From the NCBI GenBank assembly GCA_003993805.1, contig RSEF01000005.1, positions 35,435,362-35,499,361 on the forward strand: a stretch of 64,000 nt of DNA, written 5' to 3'. Both the position numbers and the translations under genes were made by a program. Below are positions 13,321-26,262 of this stretch, piece after piece (position 1 is the first letter of the stretch; each line of letters opens with the position of its first letter). Source of the DNA: Himantopus leucocephalus. Lineage: Eukaryota > Chordata > Aves > Charadriiformes > Recurvirostridae. The notes under the pieces were generated by a model. That model saw only the letters and a list, made by a program, of their open reading frames with translations. It made no database searches and was not told the origin of the DNA.

Positions 13321-16300
13321 AAACCAAGAAAGGAAAGTCCTTCTTACCATTCTCACTGACATAAGATTTGATGGAAAAGTTTAGAGAAATGTAAATACAT
13401 GAAGTAAATCCCAAACCACCTGAAGATAGATATAATTTTATATATATATATTTACACACTTCTGTACTATATCTGTATACTTCTATATGTGACTCCATAA
13501 TACCCGATTACTTTTAAGGAGAAACAGTCCTATTGCATTTAGTATCTAGCCAACAGCTCCAGCTCAGTTAGAGAGTACAGAGCTACTTATTCAGCAGTGC
13601 CTCTTTAAATTGTTTGTTCGCGCTTCAGCTGATTCTAAAAACGATAAGGAAAAACAAAAGCCGATGAGTCCGTGTGGAAGACATGCACATATTCCTACTC
13701 TATACAGGCACAATGGATGGAGCCACCCCTCACCCCCAAGCCCATCATGTCTTAGACTCTCACAGCTGCAATCATGTCAGACATGAGTGTGCTTATGCAC
13801 GAAACCAAACAAAAACTCTCCACGTTACAAGATCATGGAATAAAAAACCCCACGCTGTTACAGATTTATTTCAAGAGATTCTCCAACCTTTCTTTGAAAC
13901 CAAATTTCTGCTCTGAACAATATTGGGTAATTTAAATAATATCTCTTTTAACTGAGAGATATCTTTTATATTCAGTCTATGTTTAGTTACATATACAGAG
14001 ATAACAAAAGACAGAATGGGGCATTTTTAATAGTGCACCTTCACCTAACCTGGCACCAGTTTTGCACATGCTCTTTACTTGCAGATCACAAAATTATAAG
14101 GTAAAATGAAAGATAAACCTTATCATATCATCAACTTATACACATCAAGTAAACATGGTGGAATGATAAATTACTTGCTACATTTATAACTAATGAACAT
14201 GTCAAACAGCAACCAATAAAGATGATAGAAGATGAATGTACTGTGTCTAAATGAACACCTTTCAGTTTTCATGGCCATAAAATAAAATAATAATAAACTC
14301 TAACATCCCCTTCTACATTATTTGTAATTAAAATCCTGGGGTAATTATTCTGTTCTCCATTCTTCTCAGTAAAAGAAGGAGGGGGAGACACACATGAATT
14401 AAAATCCTTGTGGTAACCCATTAATGTCTCAGCTCAGTGAAAACAAGCATATTTATTCATGTTCTGACCTACAAATTGTTCTGTATAGCTTCACAGCGTT
14501 TTTCAACATAAGAAAGGTGAAAAACAGCAAGAAATTTGGCTTATGCAAAATGTGTTTAGTCTATCTAGGTGAACGATCTAGATTAGTGGTATCAAGGGCT
14601 ACGGCTACTTTGCATCCCTGGCTTTGCAAAAGATGACCAGCAGCAGAGGCTTTCTGTACTGACTGTTGCTTAACTGTTAAAAAAGAATTTTGTATAGCAA
14701 GAACTACATAGATGTCATTTGAGAATTGTTTTCAAATGAGAAAGGAAGTAAAGGGCAGTTAAAGATAAAACATTTCAATAACCATATCTCTCTAGGTCAT
14801 AAAAAATCGTAAGTACCAGAAACTTCTATTAGAAAAAGAACGTAGTTTCACCAATGGGCGGATGTCTTCAAACTTAATAAGCACTACTACAGGAATCCAT
14901 AGGCCTCTAATGCTAATAGAGTCTTCTGACAAGCCAACTCAAAGCCTTCCTCTCAGAGCCTGATTTTATGTCTCTGACAAGGATCAGAGAGCAGAACAAG
15001 GTAATATCAAGCCGCTGGCCTCGGGAAATATATCAATAACTACAACTAAGTTAAGTGGCTGGCTTAGAACTTCACATTCACCCAAGTCAATTTATATGTA
15101 TATGTATAATTTATACGTATATCTACTTTCTGGTTTACCCTTTTGTAAACTTGTAGTTATACATTTTTAACCAAGAGAGCCATGAGGGAATAGTAACTGC
15201 TGCTGGAAGAGAAAGAGAAAAAGAACACTGGAACAAGTGGAGGCAATGACAGAAATTAGCAATTATTTGAGTGAACAGAATCAAAAAGATTGATAGGTGC
15301 TAACACAGGCCAGTTATGAAAGTCAACCTAGCTTTTTATAAAAAAAAAAGCTATAATTACAAGAGACAATTGAAGGTACAGTTGCATCCTCCCTGTTAAA
15401 TGTGAAGATCCTGGATTTAGATCATCCCAAATTTGGGGAAAATTGTATATTAAACCACATATTTGCAAACCATATTGTCTCCATAAAGCTCTACTCTGGG
15501 TCATATTTCTCCTTCAATGGGAATCTGTGGAGCCAAATGTCATTAAGGAAAACTATCTGTAAATAAGCAACAACAACAAAAAATTAGCAACCTTTAAGAT
15601 TTAATTAAGCATTACAAAAGCTAGGCACAGGCACTACTTGAATATAGATAACTTGCACATGCCAATAATTTTGGCTAGATAATCACCTGATATAAATGAT
15701 CACATGGAAAAAAAAATTACTCCTTATACAAACTAAGGCTGTGGAGCACAAATACACAGATACATCGCATGTTTTCATACCTATAATACATATGTGTAAT
15801 TCTGTGCATCCATTAACTTGGAAAAATACTTTTCTAAGAATAAATTTGGAGTCAGCATCCTCCTAAGTTGGAATTAAATCTCTCTTTTTAAAGATACACT
15901 GAAAAAGAATTTGCATCTAACTCTTGCCCTGATCTCAATTCCTATATAAATATTCTTCAGCTTCCACAGATTAAAATTTATTTTTATTTTGAGAGAAAAG
16001 ATACCGACAAATACAAAAATAAAAATGAAAACATGAAAGAGCTGTCTCAAAATGACATAAAGGTGGGGAATTCACTAGATTAACTAACCAGTTTTGATTT
16101 TATAATACATCTGTCCCTTTTTTTAATTTAATAAACGTTCACTGCGAACCTAGTTACAGTAAAGACTCTTTTTAGACAGAGCTCAATAAATGCATTACAA
16201 ATTATAATAATTTCAGAAAGTTTACATAAAACTGCACACAATCTGAATTAGTTTTTATTAATATTACTATTCAAGATTATTGCTAACAATGAGTTTTATT

Positions 16301-17852
16301 TTACTATTTTAACAGTACAAATAAGTTATATTTCAAATAAAAATATTCTGTTATTAATTTTTAAATGAAAAAATGCTCTTGGTGATGTTAAAAAGCCTAA
16401 TTTTCCTGAGCCCTCTGACATTCAAATTGACAAGTTTATGCTCTTTTCTTTCACTTTTATTGATTTATTTTTCTTACCATCAAAATAAACTCCAGATAGG
16501 TCAAAAATAAAGGCTTTTTGAATTAGTAGTGTAAATAGTAGGACAATTAGTAGTATAATAAAAATTTTGTATTTCACAAGGCATGTATTCAGTTAACTTC
16601 TTGTCGTTACCCTATTATTTTTAAGTAATTTCATTTTGGTTTGAGTAGCAAGTACTGAATAGTACATATGCTATGGAATATAATTACATTTATGAAATAT
16701 CTGTCGTAATAATAACATTCTTAGTTAAGGCATTTTACAGCTCATGTTTTCTAACTAGACTCCTTAATAAAAATAGACCTAGCAGAAAGGTATCTTTATA
16801 TTCAAAAATATTTTTATAATAAAACATATACAAGTTATTGTCATTAGTAATTTCTAAATAAAATTCTTACATTCAGATTTCAAACCATAACTTTCATCCC
16901 ATCAAAGCTATAATCTCCCCCTTTTATTATCCTCATTCACATGTGTTCCTGTTAATGAAAGGTAGGCATAACTTACAATTTACTTAGAGATTGTATGCAG
17001 TAAAGACAACCCTCAATGTATACATACACATTCTGTACAGCCAATCAGACATTACTGTAAATGTTAATGTAAAGTGTAGCATTAATTATCTAATTACTTC
17101 TGACATAATTAAAACAGGAAATTATATAACACAGCCTCTTAAATGCTCAAATACAGGTGAAATATAACCTGTGAAATGTCTTTAACAAACACCTGTTATT
17201 TCCTTCTGTTTCTAAAACTGAATATAATACTGGTTCTAGACAATATTTACACATTTATTTTACTAAACATTTTAAATATATTATGACCAATAAATATTCT
17301 GCAAAGACCTGCTTATCTTTTGACTTGATTTCGCTTTTTCTGCATCACTTTAATATACATGAGCACTGGTCTGCAGAAGATCTGGAGGAGTCAGTATTCT
17401 TTACTAAAGAATGTCCCTAATCACAGTGTAATCTATTTCATAAACCAGTTTTATTCCATAAAGCAGTAACACTTTAAAAGAGCTTACATGGAGACTGCAC
17501 TTCAGTATCTCATGGGTAGGGGGCAGCTGTTAATTTATTATCACAATTATTACTATTACTATTATTAGAATAAAGTGGATCAAAATAGTCTCACTACATT
17601 TATGTTTTGGTTATGCGTACAATAAAAATAACCATAAAAAGCTGAGAAGCATGGAGATCATGTATTAGGTTACTAAAAACATGAAAGAATTTACACTGCA
17701 GTAGAACTGCCAAACTGTAGGCTTTTAGAAACTTTAAAGAAATAAAAATTTAAAACATACTTTTCTAACCCCATCCAAATCACAGGTGCCAAGTTCAACT
17801 GAATGAATAACGTGTCATGTAGAAGTGTATTATTGCTGAATAATGTGAGGGG

Positions 17853-17870
17853 AAAAAAAAAAAAAAAAAN
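17853..17870. repeat. Poly-A run ending in a single N
   Basis: An A homopolymer ending in N at 17870 marks an unresolved homopolymer length in the intron. Confidence 0.85.
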
Positions 17871-18148
17871 GATCTCTGAGGCTGCATTTGCTGAGGTGCC
17901 GCTTGAGAAGCCGGGGAAAACAGAAGGCCAAACAGCCAGCAGTCACTCTGTACCCCCAGACAAATACTCTTCAAAGCTACAAATTGCAAAGATTCAACTG
18001 TAAATCACTGGTAGGTAACAGAGCAGTGGACTCAGCCCCTGGGCATTTCCAAGGATGCTTATGATCCTCCCACTGATCCACGATTTGCAAACTATGCCTC
18101 TGAATAACCGTTATTACTTGTAGGAAGTCTAATTTATTTTCAGAAGGA

Positions 18149-18192
18149 AAAAAAAAACCACCCAAAACCCACCAAAAACCCAAACCCAACAA
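18149..18192. repeat. A/C-rich tract, G-run motif on transcript strand
   Basis: CCC runs at 18161-18163, 18168-18170, 18179-18181 and 18185-18187 give four GGG runs on the NOVA1 transcript strand, with spacers of 3, 8 and 4 nt. This is one base outside the usual G-quadruplex loop limit. Confidence 0.7.
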
Positions 18193-21100
18193 GTGTGAAA
18201 ACAACTACAGGCACAAAACTAGGGGAAAATAGTGCTTCTGAATAAGACACAGTTACATATTTTTTGATTGCAGGGTAAAGGCATTGATTATCTTAAGCCT
18301 GGGATGCTATGCTATGCGCAAAGATTTCAAGAGGTGCACCTTACCTCCAGAAGAGGAAAAACCTCCTGCCTCTTATTACCTATAGTGCAATAAGTCAACC
18401 AGCTTCTTTCTATGATTGGTACACTAAGAACACTGCTTTTTGACTCAAATCAGGCAGACCCCTACTTAAAAAACTGGTGGGTTTGTCTCACATCTATCTG
18501 TGACTTCTCACCATCTGATGAATTCTCAAAGCATGCAAAAGGCAGCCAATGCATCCAGCATACAGCCTGCAGGAAAGCGCTGGGCACTGCTGCAGTATTC
18601 CTGCAAACAGCCTGTGAAAGCGATAACGTTTCAGATGGCACAAAGAAAATATTAGCTAACATATGCCCAAAGCAGGATCTTCTAGGGCTAGGCCTAACCA
18701 TGCCTCACTTACCTCTGACATGTAGAAAAGGCAGTACCATATTTTTCTGACCTTATGGTCTGTGCTGTACAGGGTCTATCCTGGTAAGACAGTAAGCTCT
18801 GCAACCTCAATGTTTCCACATGCTCAAACAACTCTTGATCATATAAATTCTGAACTCCTTAAGAGCTGCTAAATTAAATTCTCAATAGTAAAAGTTAGAG
18901 CCTAACCTTCGTGTGACTGATACAGTACGCAGCAGAAAAAAAGCGATAAAGTCATCCAGATTTGCATTCTGGAAATTGCTCTGACATTCTGTTTTCTCTG
19001 GGTTGTGCAAAGAGCGCACTGAGTGACTCTTCACCTGTATACCTTAGAATATGGTTGGCTTTCTCCCAGTACTGGTTCTGAATGAAACAGTATGTCACCA
19101 AACCTGAGTATTAAGGACTCAAAGTCAAAGCTAATCTTGGTTAGACCACAGAGTTACATGCTGCCAGCTTTCACTCTAGCTTACATGGGATGAAACGCAA
19201 ACACGGAAATATCTGGCACTTTATAACATGCTACTTCTTTCATTTTGCATTGATAAAAGTATGTTTAAAACTGTTGGAACAAAGAAAATGAAAAAAATAA
19301 ACACCCTCTGCACTGGGAATTTGAAGACCTTTACCATATTTTGGCAAAGAGAAGAATGTGTATAACTTTTATGGGTTTAATGATCCTTTTTCATAAGCAG
19401 ATAGGACCTTTTCTTAGTACAAGGACATGGACAAATGCCAAAACCTACATATCATATCTACAAATATCCTTAAATGAAAGAACAAGATCTTCAATTACAG
19501 TGTGAGATTTTTTTTAACTCTTAAACAACTTGAATAAGATATCCATGAGAGTCTAAAGCAAAATCCATTCAATCCAAAAAGTCTTATCTTTTTACGTGTT
19601 CACTCCAAAATATTTTAAAGTTAATAAACCCTACAAAAATCATAAGCGTACAGGAAAGCGTAATGACAACTTTTCTCCCAAATCACAGCAGATTAAGTAA
19701 CATTGATTTTAAAAAAAATAATGAGATCAAAAGCAGGCTTCATTAAAGTCTCGCTACAGTAAAATGTAAGTTTTCTAAATCATCTTAGTATGTTTCCAAA
19801 ATTCTACTTTTATTCACTTCCTTTAACAAGTTTTAAAACTAATGACTAAACTAAGGATTAAAACCAATGATAGGCTAAGTCTTCATAAATGCACAAAAGG
19901 GGTGACAATGTAATATCTTGTTAAAAGCTGTTTTCTCACAAGAAAAAAATAAATCAGTTTGTTGCTTTGTTTTGTCATATTCTTTCAAGTTTTACTTTTA
20001 TATGCTTTTCTTTTCCTCCTGATTTTTATCTATAGTGGGGAAAACAACCAAAAAAATCTAGAGCTCAAAACATGAGGAGAAATTGATTTATAAGAATTTT
20101 ATCCATTTTAATAGAAAATGGATAGTAATGTTGTCCATTACACTGAGCAAGCGTATCTTTTTGAAGAGGGGATGAAATAGGAAGTTAACTGATTCTAATT
20201 CTTTTCAAGCATAAAATCAAACTAAGATACACACACATGGAATCACATTTTAATTTACAGGGCTGCAACTGGAAGATCATACATGACATCCTATGAACAA
20301 TATGCCAGTAATACTCAGAGAATTAGCAGTGAGAAGCTACATCTTTCCCCATGTCTCATGAATGCTCCTGACAGTGTTTCCCCTACATTTAAGAAAGTAA
20401 CAATAAACAGTGAACCCTAAAATTGCTGTGTGGTGGGAGAGAGGAGAAGAAAGGAAACAAGTAAATCAATATAAAGGAATATGAACACAAATAATTACCT
20501 ACATAGTTGGCCAAAGGTGAACAATTGAAACAGACAATAAGAAAGAGTAAAAAAAAAAAACACACCAAATGATTTGCATATAAGATTTTTAAAAATTAAT
20601 ATTTAAAAATCTTTATAATATCTAAAAACCTTGTATTTTAAGGAGAAGATGCAAACAAAAGCACTGAGCTCAGATACTGCAAAATATTGGGAAAAAGCTG
20701 TCAAAGAACAAGAGAAATATAATAAAAGTAATGTATTAATTTATGAACCAGAAAAAAAAAATGTCTACTGTTAGTCTATGGAGTGTATGTTAATTCTGCT
20801 TAGAGTTTGGGCATGAACTGAAGCATTTCAGCTGAAGAGCAGCAGGAAAGGTTACCTCTGAAGCACCAGAACCTCTACTGGAGTCCTCTCACTTGACCAG
20901 GGGAATAATTCTACCTAGTCCTCTCTAGATACGTTATCTAAAACATCATTTATTATGTGCCGTCCGCAGCGTACCATAGGCAACTGTAATCAAAAAAAGG
21001 AACTCTGTCTTCTTATTAAATTGAAACGAAAAGGTGACTTTATAGAGATATGAATTTACAATGAATAAAATAATCTACAAATGTGAAATGTAAGGGTTTT

Positions 21101-21362
21101 CTCACACTAGAAAGAGAAGTGTTTTTCTAACTAATGTAGGCACTTTCATTCAACCTTGTTACAATGCACAACGTTCAATGAGGAGTCAAAATTATTACTT
21201 GGTAAGTCTACGATAGCAATAACAAGACCTAAACAGAAAAGAACTCTGCATGTGAAGTTGAGTAAGCATTAAAACTGAAGAGGAAAGTCCTTGATGAGAC
21301 TTAACCAAAAAGATATGCTATGTTGCGAAATTATGGGAAGAATTTTTCTGTAGGTGGCAAAA

Positions 21363-21462
21363 NNNNNNNNNNNNNNNNNNNNNNNNNNNNNNNNNNNNNN
21401 NNNNNNNNNNNNNNNNNNNNNNNNNNNNNNNNNNNNNNNNNNNNNNNNNNNNNNNNNNNNNN
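21363..21462. other. Assembly gap, 100 N
   Basis: A run of exactly 100 Ns, a conventional placeholder for a gap of unknown length, lies in the intron between exon 4 and the terminal exon. The flanks are unique-looking AT-rich sequence. Confidence 0.98.
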
Positions 21463-23692
21463 AAGATTATACTTCTGCAAGTCATTTTACAGACAGGGAT
21501 AGGACTGTTCTTTAAAGTCAGAAAAAGGGAGACCATCTACATCAATCACTGCCATTTAGAGATATCAATTAATCCCCCAATATCTAGTTATAGATGCAGT
21601 ATTATATCCCATCACAAGACAGAGATTTTGCATAAAATAAAGAGATAATATAAGGCAAAAGTACAAATTTCTGCTACCAAGATTGTAACAGCCACATGCT
21701 TGTGCTGCACCTGCTGGGTACAGGCACTAGCAAGAAAACTGGTTCAGTCCCATCATGTAAAAAGGCTGAAAAGTATTATTTACTACAGATATTGCAGCAA
21801 CCAGATGAGGTAAACATGCTCCAAAAAACCTGTAAACTTGAGGACTGAATGGACAAATCCTACACCTATCTGCACTCCACAAAATTTATATTACACTATA
21901 TTAAATGATAAAATAAGAGGTTTAGGTGCAACAATAGCAAAGAAGCAAAATAGAAGCTATAACTATAAAAAAAAGCAAATGCCATGGGAAAAAATAGTGC
22001 ATTTAAAAAAAGAAAAAATAAAAGAGGTTGGTACAGTAAGATAATGACATAAAGTTTGTGATGATAAATCCTATTACATTACTGAGCTTAAGCCTATCTA
22101 CATTATAAAGGAAAGGAAAAGGACTCCTATCCCTCACTCTCCTGACTCACTTGTAAGTAGGAACATGTGTTTTGGCCTTTTATTCTCTTACAGCCAGTAG
22201 TAAAGGTCACCAACTGTATCAATCTTATGGAAAAACGGAGGGTTGGAGAAGGAAACATGCAAGAGTTTGCAACTGCATTTATATGTGTACATCAAATAGA
22301 CGAAGGAGAAATACAAAACTTACGTTTGTATCATGCAAGTTTCTCCCTCTAAAATAATAGTAACATCAGTAAAGTAGGCAGATAAAGAAGAAAAAAAATA
22401 ATCTTGTAAACAAAAGAAAATATGTAAACAGTTTAATTATAGAAATACTTGTCTATCTAATGTCACTTAACTGCAAAAGTAAGTATTAAAACTTGTACCT
22501 TTACAAGGTACTACAGAGGAAAAGCAAGCATGTTTTATATGATGTTTATGATGTTATTCATCACTTTTGAGATGAAATTCCCACTTGAAGTGTACTGTGG
22601 AAAAGTAAAATTGATTTCCTCCTTCTGGTAAATAAAAGTAAAGCTATATTCTGCCAGCTCCAGGGGCATCAGCAGAACAGTTCCACCACTGTAGCTATAT
22701 GTCTGCCAGTGTTCTATTATAAACAAAGCTGACAAAGTTCATGAGGGGGTAACACAGAGGCTCTCAGTCTAAAAGTACCGAAAGACTGAGTTCTTTTCAC
22801 TGATAGGCAGACAGGAGGGGGAAAAGAAAAACCCAAAAAGTTAGTTGCAGTGTCCCTAATTCTACTGCCTCTTTGGTTCTTTCTTCCTTGGGAAGTTTGC
22901 AGTGTATGAATTTTTAATGTGAACAAAGGCCCAAGGAAGTTCTATTGAAAAAATAAACAAGACATTTACAACAATAACACTGACAGATGTATATCTTCCT
23001 GGAACAAAGAACTAAAGAAAAAAGCACTTCCAACGCAGAGGTTTCTGTTGCGTCCATGGCAATTCAGTATAATACAACACATGACAGTTCCGAAAGAATG
23101 ATTTTCTTCCACTGTATAAGACATTTTAGAGACTACCCTCTTCTTGAGAATCATAAAATGAGTAGTTTCAGGAACACTGGATTTTTCAAAAAACAACAAT
23201 TCAACAAAAGCTGAAATTGCCATACAAAGGAGTTATGATCTCATCTGCATGGAGGCAAAGTGAGTCATTAAAAGGAAGACATAATACAAGCCAGATTTCC
23301 TGCCCAGCTTCCTCTGACCTCTGTTGGCAGAGCTATTTTCCTCTTGCGGTAAAAAGCGTGCCTAGAAGTTGTTCTGCCCACTATGCAAGCTCTGTCAGGA
23401 GAATACAACTGCCATGCTTGTACAGCGGGAAGGATCACAGCAGGTATGCCCATCAACACACATACTCGACAGTTTTCTAATTGCAATGACTTATGGGGAG
23501 TCCTCCAACCCGGTTTAAAAATCTCACTCCAACAGCAGCCCAGCATTAAGTATTGCTTAAACCTTGCTTAATCACCTCACTAATCTTTAAAATAAAATAT
23601 CGTCTTGTCACGATTAAAATATTATAGAAAATTGAATGATCTTAAGCCTGATATACTACTATATCCACACAACAGGGTGTGCCGTGAATTTG

Positions 23693-23843
23693 TCTTACAC
23701 CTTAACACTAAATTTCCAGACTTCCATCCGGTTAAATAAGCTCTTTCCCGTTATCCTAATATAACATNATCTTACACCTTTACACTAAATTTCCAGACTT
23801 CCATCTGGTTAAATAAGCTCTTTCCCGTTATCCTAATATAACA
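23693..23843. repeat. Direct duplication of 74 bp around a single N
   Basis: Copies at 23693-23766 and 23770-23843 agree at about 72 of 74 positions (ACCTTAACAC versus ACCTTTACAC, CCATCCGG versus CCATCTGG). They are separated by TNA with N at 23768. The layout suggests two overlapping contig ends that were abutted rather than merged. The mismatches could be allelic. Confidence 0.9.
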
Positions 23844-24668
23844 CCTCGTGAGAAAATCCATACCTGAATGGTTATTTTCTATTGAGAATCATCTTACAGA
23901 GCCATATATCAAAACATCTGTTGTTCTCTAATACCTTCCTATTGGGTACTTACATGACTACTGACAGGTTTGAGATTACTGTGTTGGAACCTGTTTTCGT
24001 GTGACAGCCGCAGTGCAGATACTTGTCGATACACTGGTGCTGAATGCTAATCACTACTCAGTCTGGGAACAATTGCCAGCTACGTCACTTATCACTAGAA
24101 TGAACAGAAAGGCCGTAATTGCCTCATCATGTGCTTTGTGCTTCCTGCTGGAATGGCTAGAAACCACTAGGAAATACTAGGAGGGATAAAATAATTATAA
24201 ACCAGGAGGAATTTCCAGTGTTAATGATAAAAACAGTTCCAAACATCACTTAAGGAACTCTTTACTCTTCTTCATATATACAATTTTAATGCTGTTCAAA
24301 AGAGATGTTGATTATTTGTATGAAAACTGAATTGAACACAGTTTATGAATAAAATGCATAAAAAGATGTAATGTGGGATATAAGCAGGACACAAAGCATA
24401 CATTTCCCTTAGTCTGTATAATCAGCTGTATCATTTGACAACATTCCCATAGAACAAGTTTCTATAAAAGTATTTTTAGCTATTGAAAAGTCATCTAAAG
24501 TTTATACACTACACTATAATTTTGATAATTCAAAATTCATAGAACAGATGCAAAGTAGGTACTTCTCTGATGCTAATTAAACAGCATGCTGAAATAGTAT
24601 TTCCTGTAAATGAAAGCACCTCTTCCTTTTTCTCCAAATAATGATCATCAGGGTATACTCATAATTTA

Positions 24669-24724
24669 AAAAAAAAAAAAAGGAAAGAAAGAAAGAAGAC
24701 ACAAAAAAGAAAAAGAGTAAGAAG
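24669..24724. repeat. A/G-rich low-complexity tract
   Basis: A run of A is followed by GGAAAGAAAGAAAGAAGA-type purine-only sequence. Confidence 0.8.
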
Positions 24725-26152
24725 ACTTTTTAAAAAGATTTGTGCGCTGAACATTTTCAAAACTTTCTAATTAAAATACACAAAATACTAAAATTAAGAG
24801 AGAGAGAATAAAGGCTAAACAGGGTGTTCATAAAATATCCCTAGCTCTTGGCAAAGATTTTATCTTTGTCATTTAATGATGATGAAGCCAAATAACTGTT
24901 GCTGGAATGGAAGCAGTCTGATGAAGAAGGCTTTCAAATTGAAGTGAGGGATATCGCAGTTTATATTTTTCTTAGTAGCTCTTCTATCTGTACGATTTCT
25001 CTCTAAATTTCATTACTTTCTGCATTAGATGTCCTTTTCAACAGATAGTCATGTGTTGATCAAAGATATATTGCTTTAATATGCTCGTGTTCTGTTGTAT
25101 GCTAAATTATTTGTTCATACAGCCAGCAAGTTCTAAGCAGTTCACAAAATATCAGAGGATCAGTAATTAATAACAATGTTAACTTCCAGGGGAAATCAGC
25201 TCGTTGTGAACAAAACTCTTCTGGTATTTGATCTAATTTGTGCAAGATCTGATAGAAGCATTCAGCTAACTTAAATAAACAGATTGTGTGTTAAAAACTG
25301 TTCGCATGTACTGAATACTTACATTATTTGAACACAAAGTAGATTAACACTACATTAAAAAAATGAGTAAGGTATTTATTAAGCATAAATCAGTTCTAAA
25401 AAGCATGGTATGAAGTAACTTTAAAAATTTTCATAGGGAAGGCAAAAAGATACACAGTATGATGATTTGTGGACATAATGAACTGGACATATTTTTTTCC
25501 AGTTAAAAGAGAAATAAATGGTTGTAATTAAAATACCGCTAAAAGCACAGTTTATGTATTTAAAAATAAGACATGAGTTAAAATTACTTAGATGTGTTTA
25601 GTATGTTTTTAGAGAGACTTAATTTTACCTTATTCTTCATCAATAAATTTTCATTTCAAATCTATTTTTTAATTACATACATTATTTTAATAACGTCCCT
25701 GTGTTACTGTCCACAAACACATTTCAAAATTATTAAAGTAAATAAACAAAGGAGTCTGTTTGCCATTCCTAGGTTGATATCTAGCTAATTAAGCATGGTT
25801 TTAGGGGTAATTCCATCATAATTTATAAACGATCCAGGAAGTATATACGTGTGTGCATATATACATAAACATACATAATCCAAGAGTTACTCTGTCTACA
25901 AACTCACCAGCGTGTATCCTTGCTATTTATTAATCAAAACAAATTTAAAAAGACTATTTTACAAGATACTTTGCTTTCATCAGAGAGTTTAAAAAGACAA
26001 CAAAACAAATTAAAAGAAGAAAAATGTTTTGCATTCAATTTACCAATTTCTAACAAGAGTTAGATATCTATGGTTATGGGTGTATATATGTGAATGAACG
26101 AATAAATCCTTAACCCACCATATCTTTTTCTCCAGTTTGCAAGCTGTCACCC

Positions 26153-26256
26153 GTGAAAAGTATGGTGTAGATGGTAGGATGATACTGTACCTGATTGGCT
26201 CTGGAGGTGGTCATGGGATCAGATGGAGAGGACTTGGTGGTAGTTGGGGAAGATGG
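26153..26256 (-). promoter_or_regulatory. YCAY cluster on and just after NOVA1 exon 4 (probable autoregulatory splicing element)
   Basis: On the transcribed strand there are nine YCAY tetramers in about 104 nt. Five lie in the exon (plus-strand positions 26207-26210, 26213-26216, 26223-26226, 26237-26240, 26253-26256). Four lie in the first 40 nt of the downstream intron (26153-26156, 26162-26165, 26171-26174, 26179-26182). YCAY is the known NOVA recognition core, and NOVA1 is known to control this exon in mammals. Exonic sites usually favour skipping and downstream intronic sites favour inclusion. Binding in this species is inferred, not shown. Confidence 0.65.
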
Positions 26257-26262
26257 CAATGT
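26191..26262 (-). CDS. NOVA1: NOVA1 alternative cassette exon 4 (24 residues)
   Basis: This 72-nt exon encodes 24 residues beginning TLPSSPTTTK and ending TTSRANQ, the Ser/Thr/Pro-rich insert between KH1 and KH2 in the long NOVA1 isoform. The acceptor reads TTCCCAG and the donor CAG|GTACAG, both on the minus strand. Its length is a multiple of three and both boundaries are phase 0, so inclusion or skipping keeps the frame with exons 3 and 5. With the human-sized N-terminus, inclusion gives a 507-residue protein and skipping gives 483. Established knowledge: in mammals NOVA1 represses inclusion of this exon in its own transcript. In this sequence the exon holds five YCAY tetramers and the first 40 nt of downstream intron hold four more. 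The polypyrimidine tract is short and interrupted, as expected for a regulated exon. Confidence 0.95.

Larger units (their letters stand above)
1043..26190 (-). other. NOVA1: NOVA1 intron between exon 4 and terminal exon
   Basis: This is about 25 kb of AT-rich intron bounded by a GT donor at 26189-26190 and an AG acceptor at 1043-1044. I see no convincing coding exon, RNA gene or interspersed repeat in it. The longest open frame (154 codons at 4466-4930, plus strand) has no recognisable motif and is treated as chance. It holds simple-repeat tracts near 2.9, 11.7, 13.3, 18.2 and 24.7 kb, a 100-N gap at 21363-21462, single Ns at 13292, 17870 and 23768, and a short duplication around 23768. Stretches such as 16.9-17.3 kb are rich in homeodomain-like TAATTA cores and could be conserved non-coding DNA, but this cannot be tested from one sequence. 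Confidence 0.9.
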
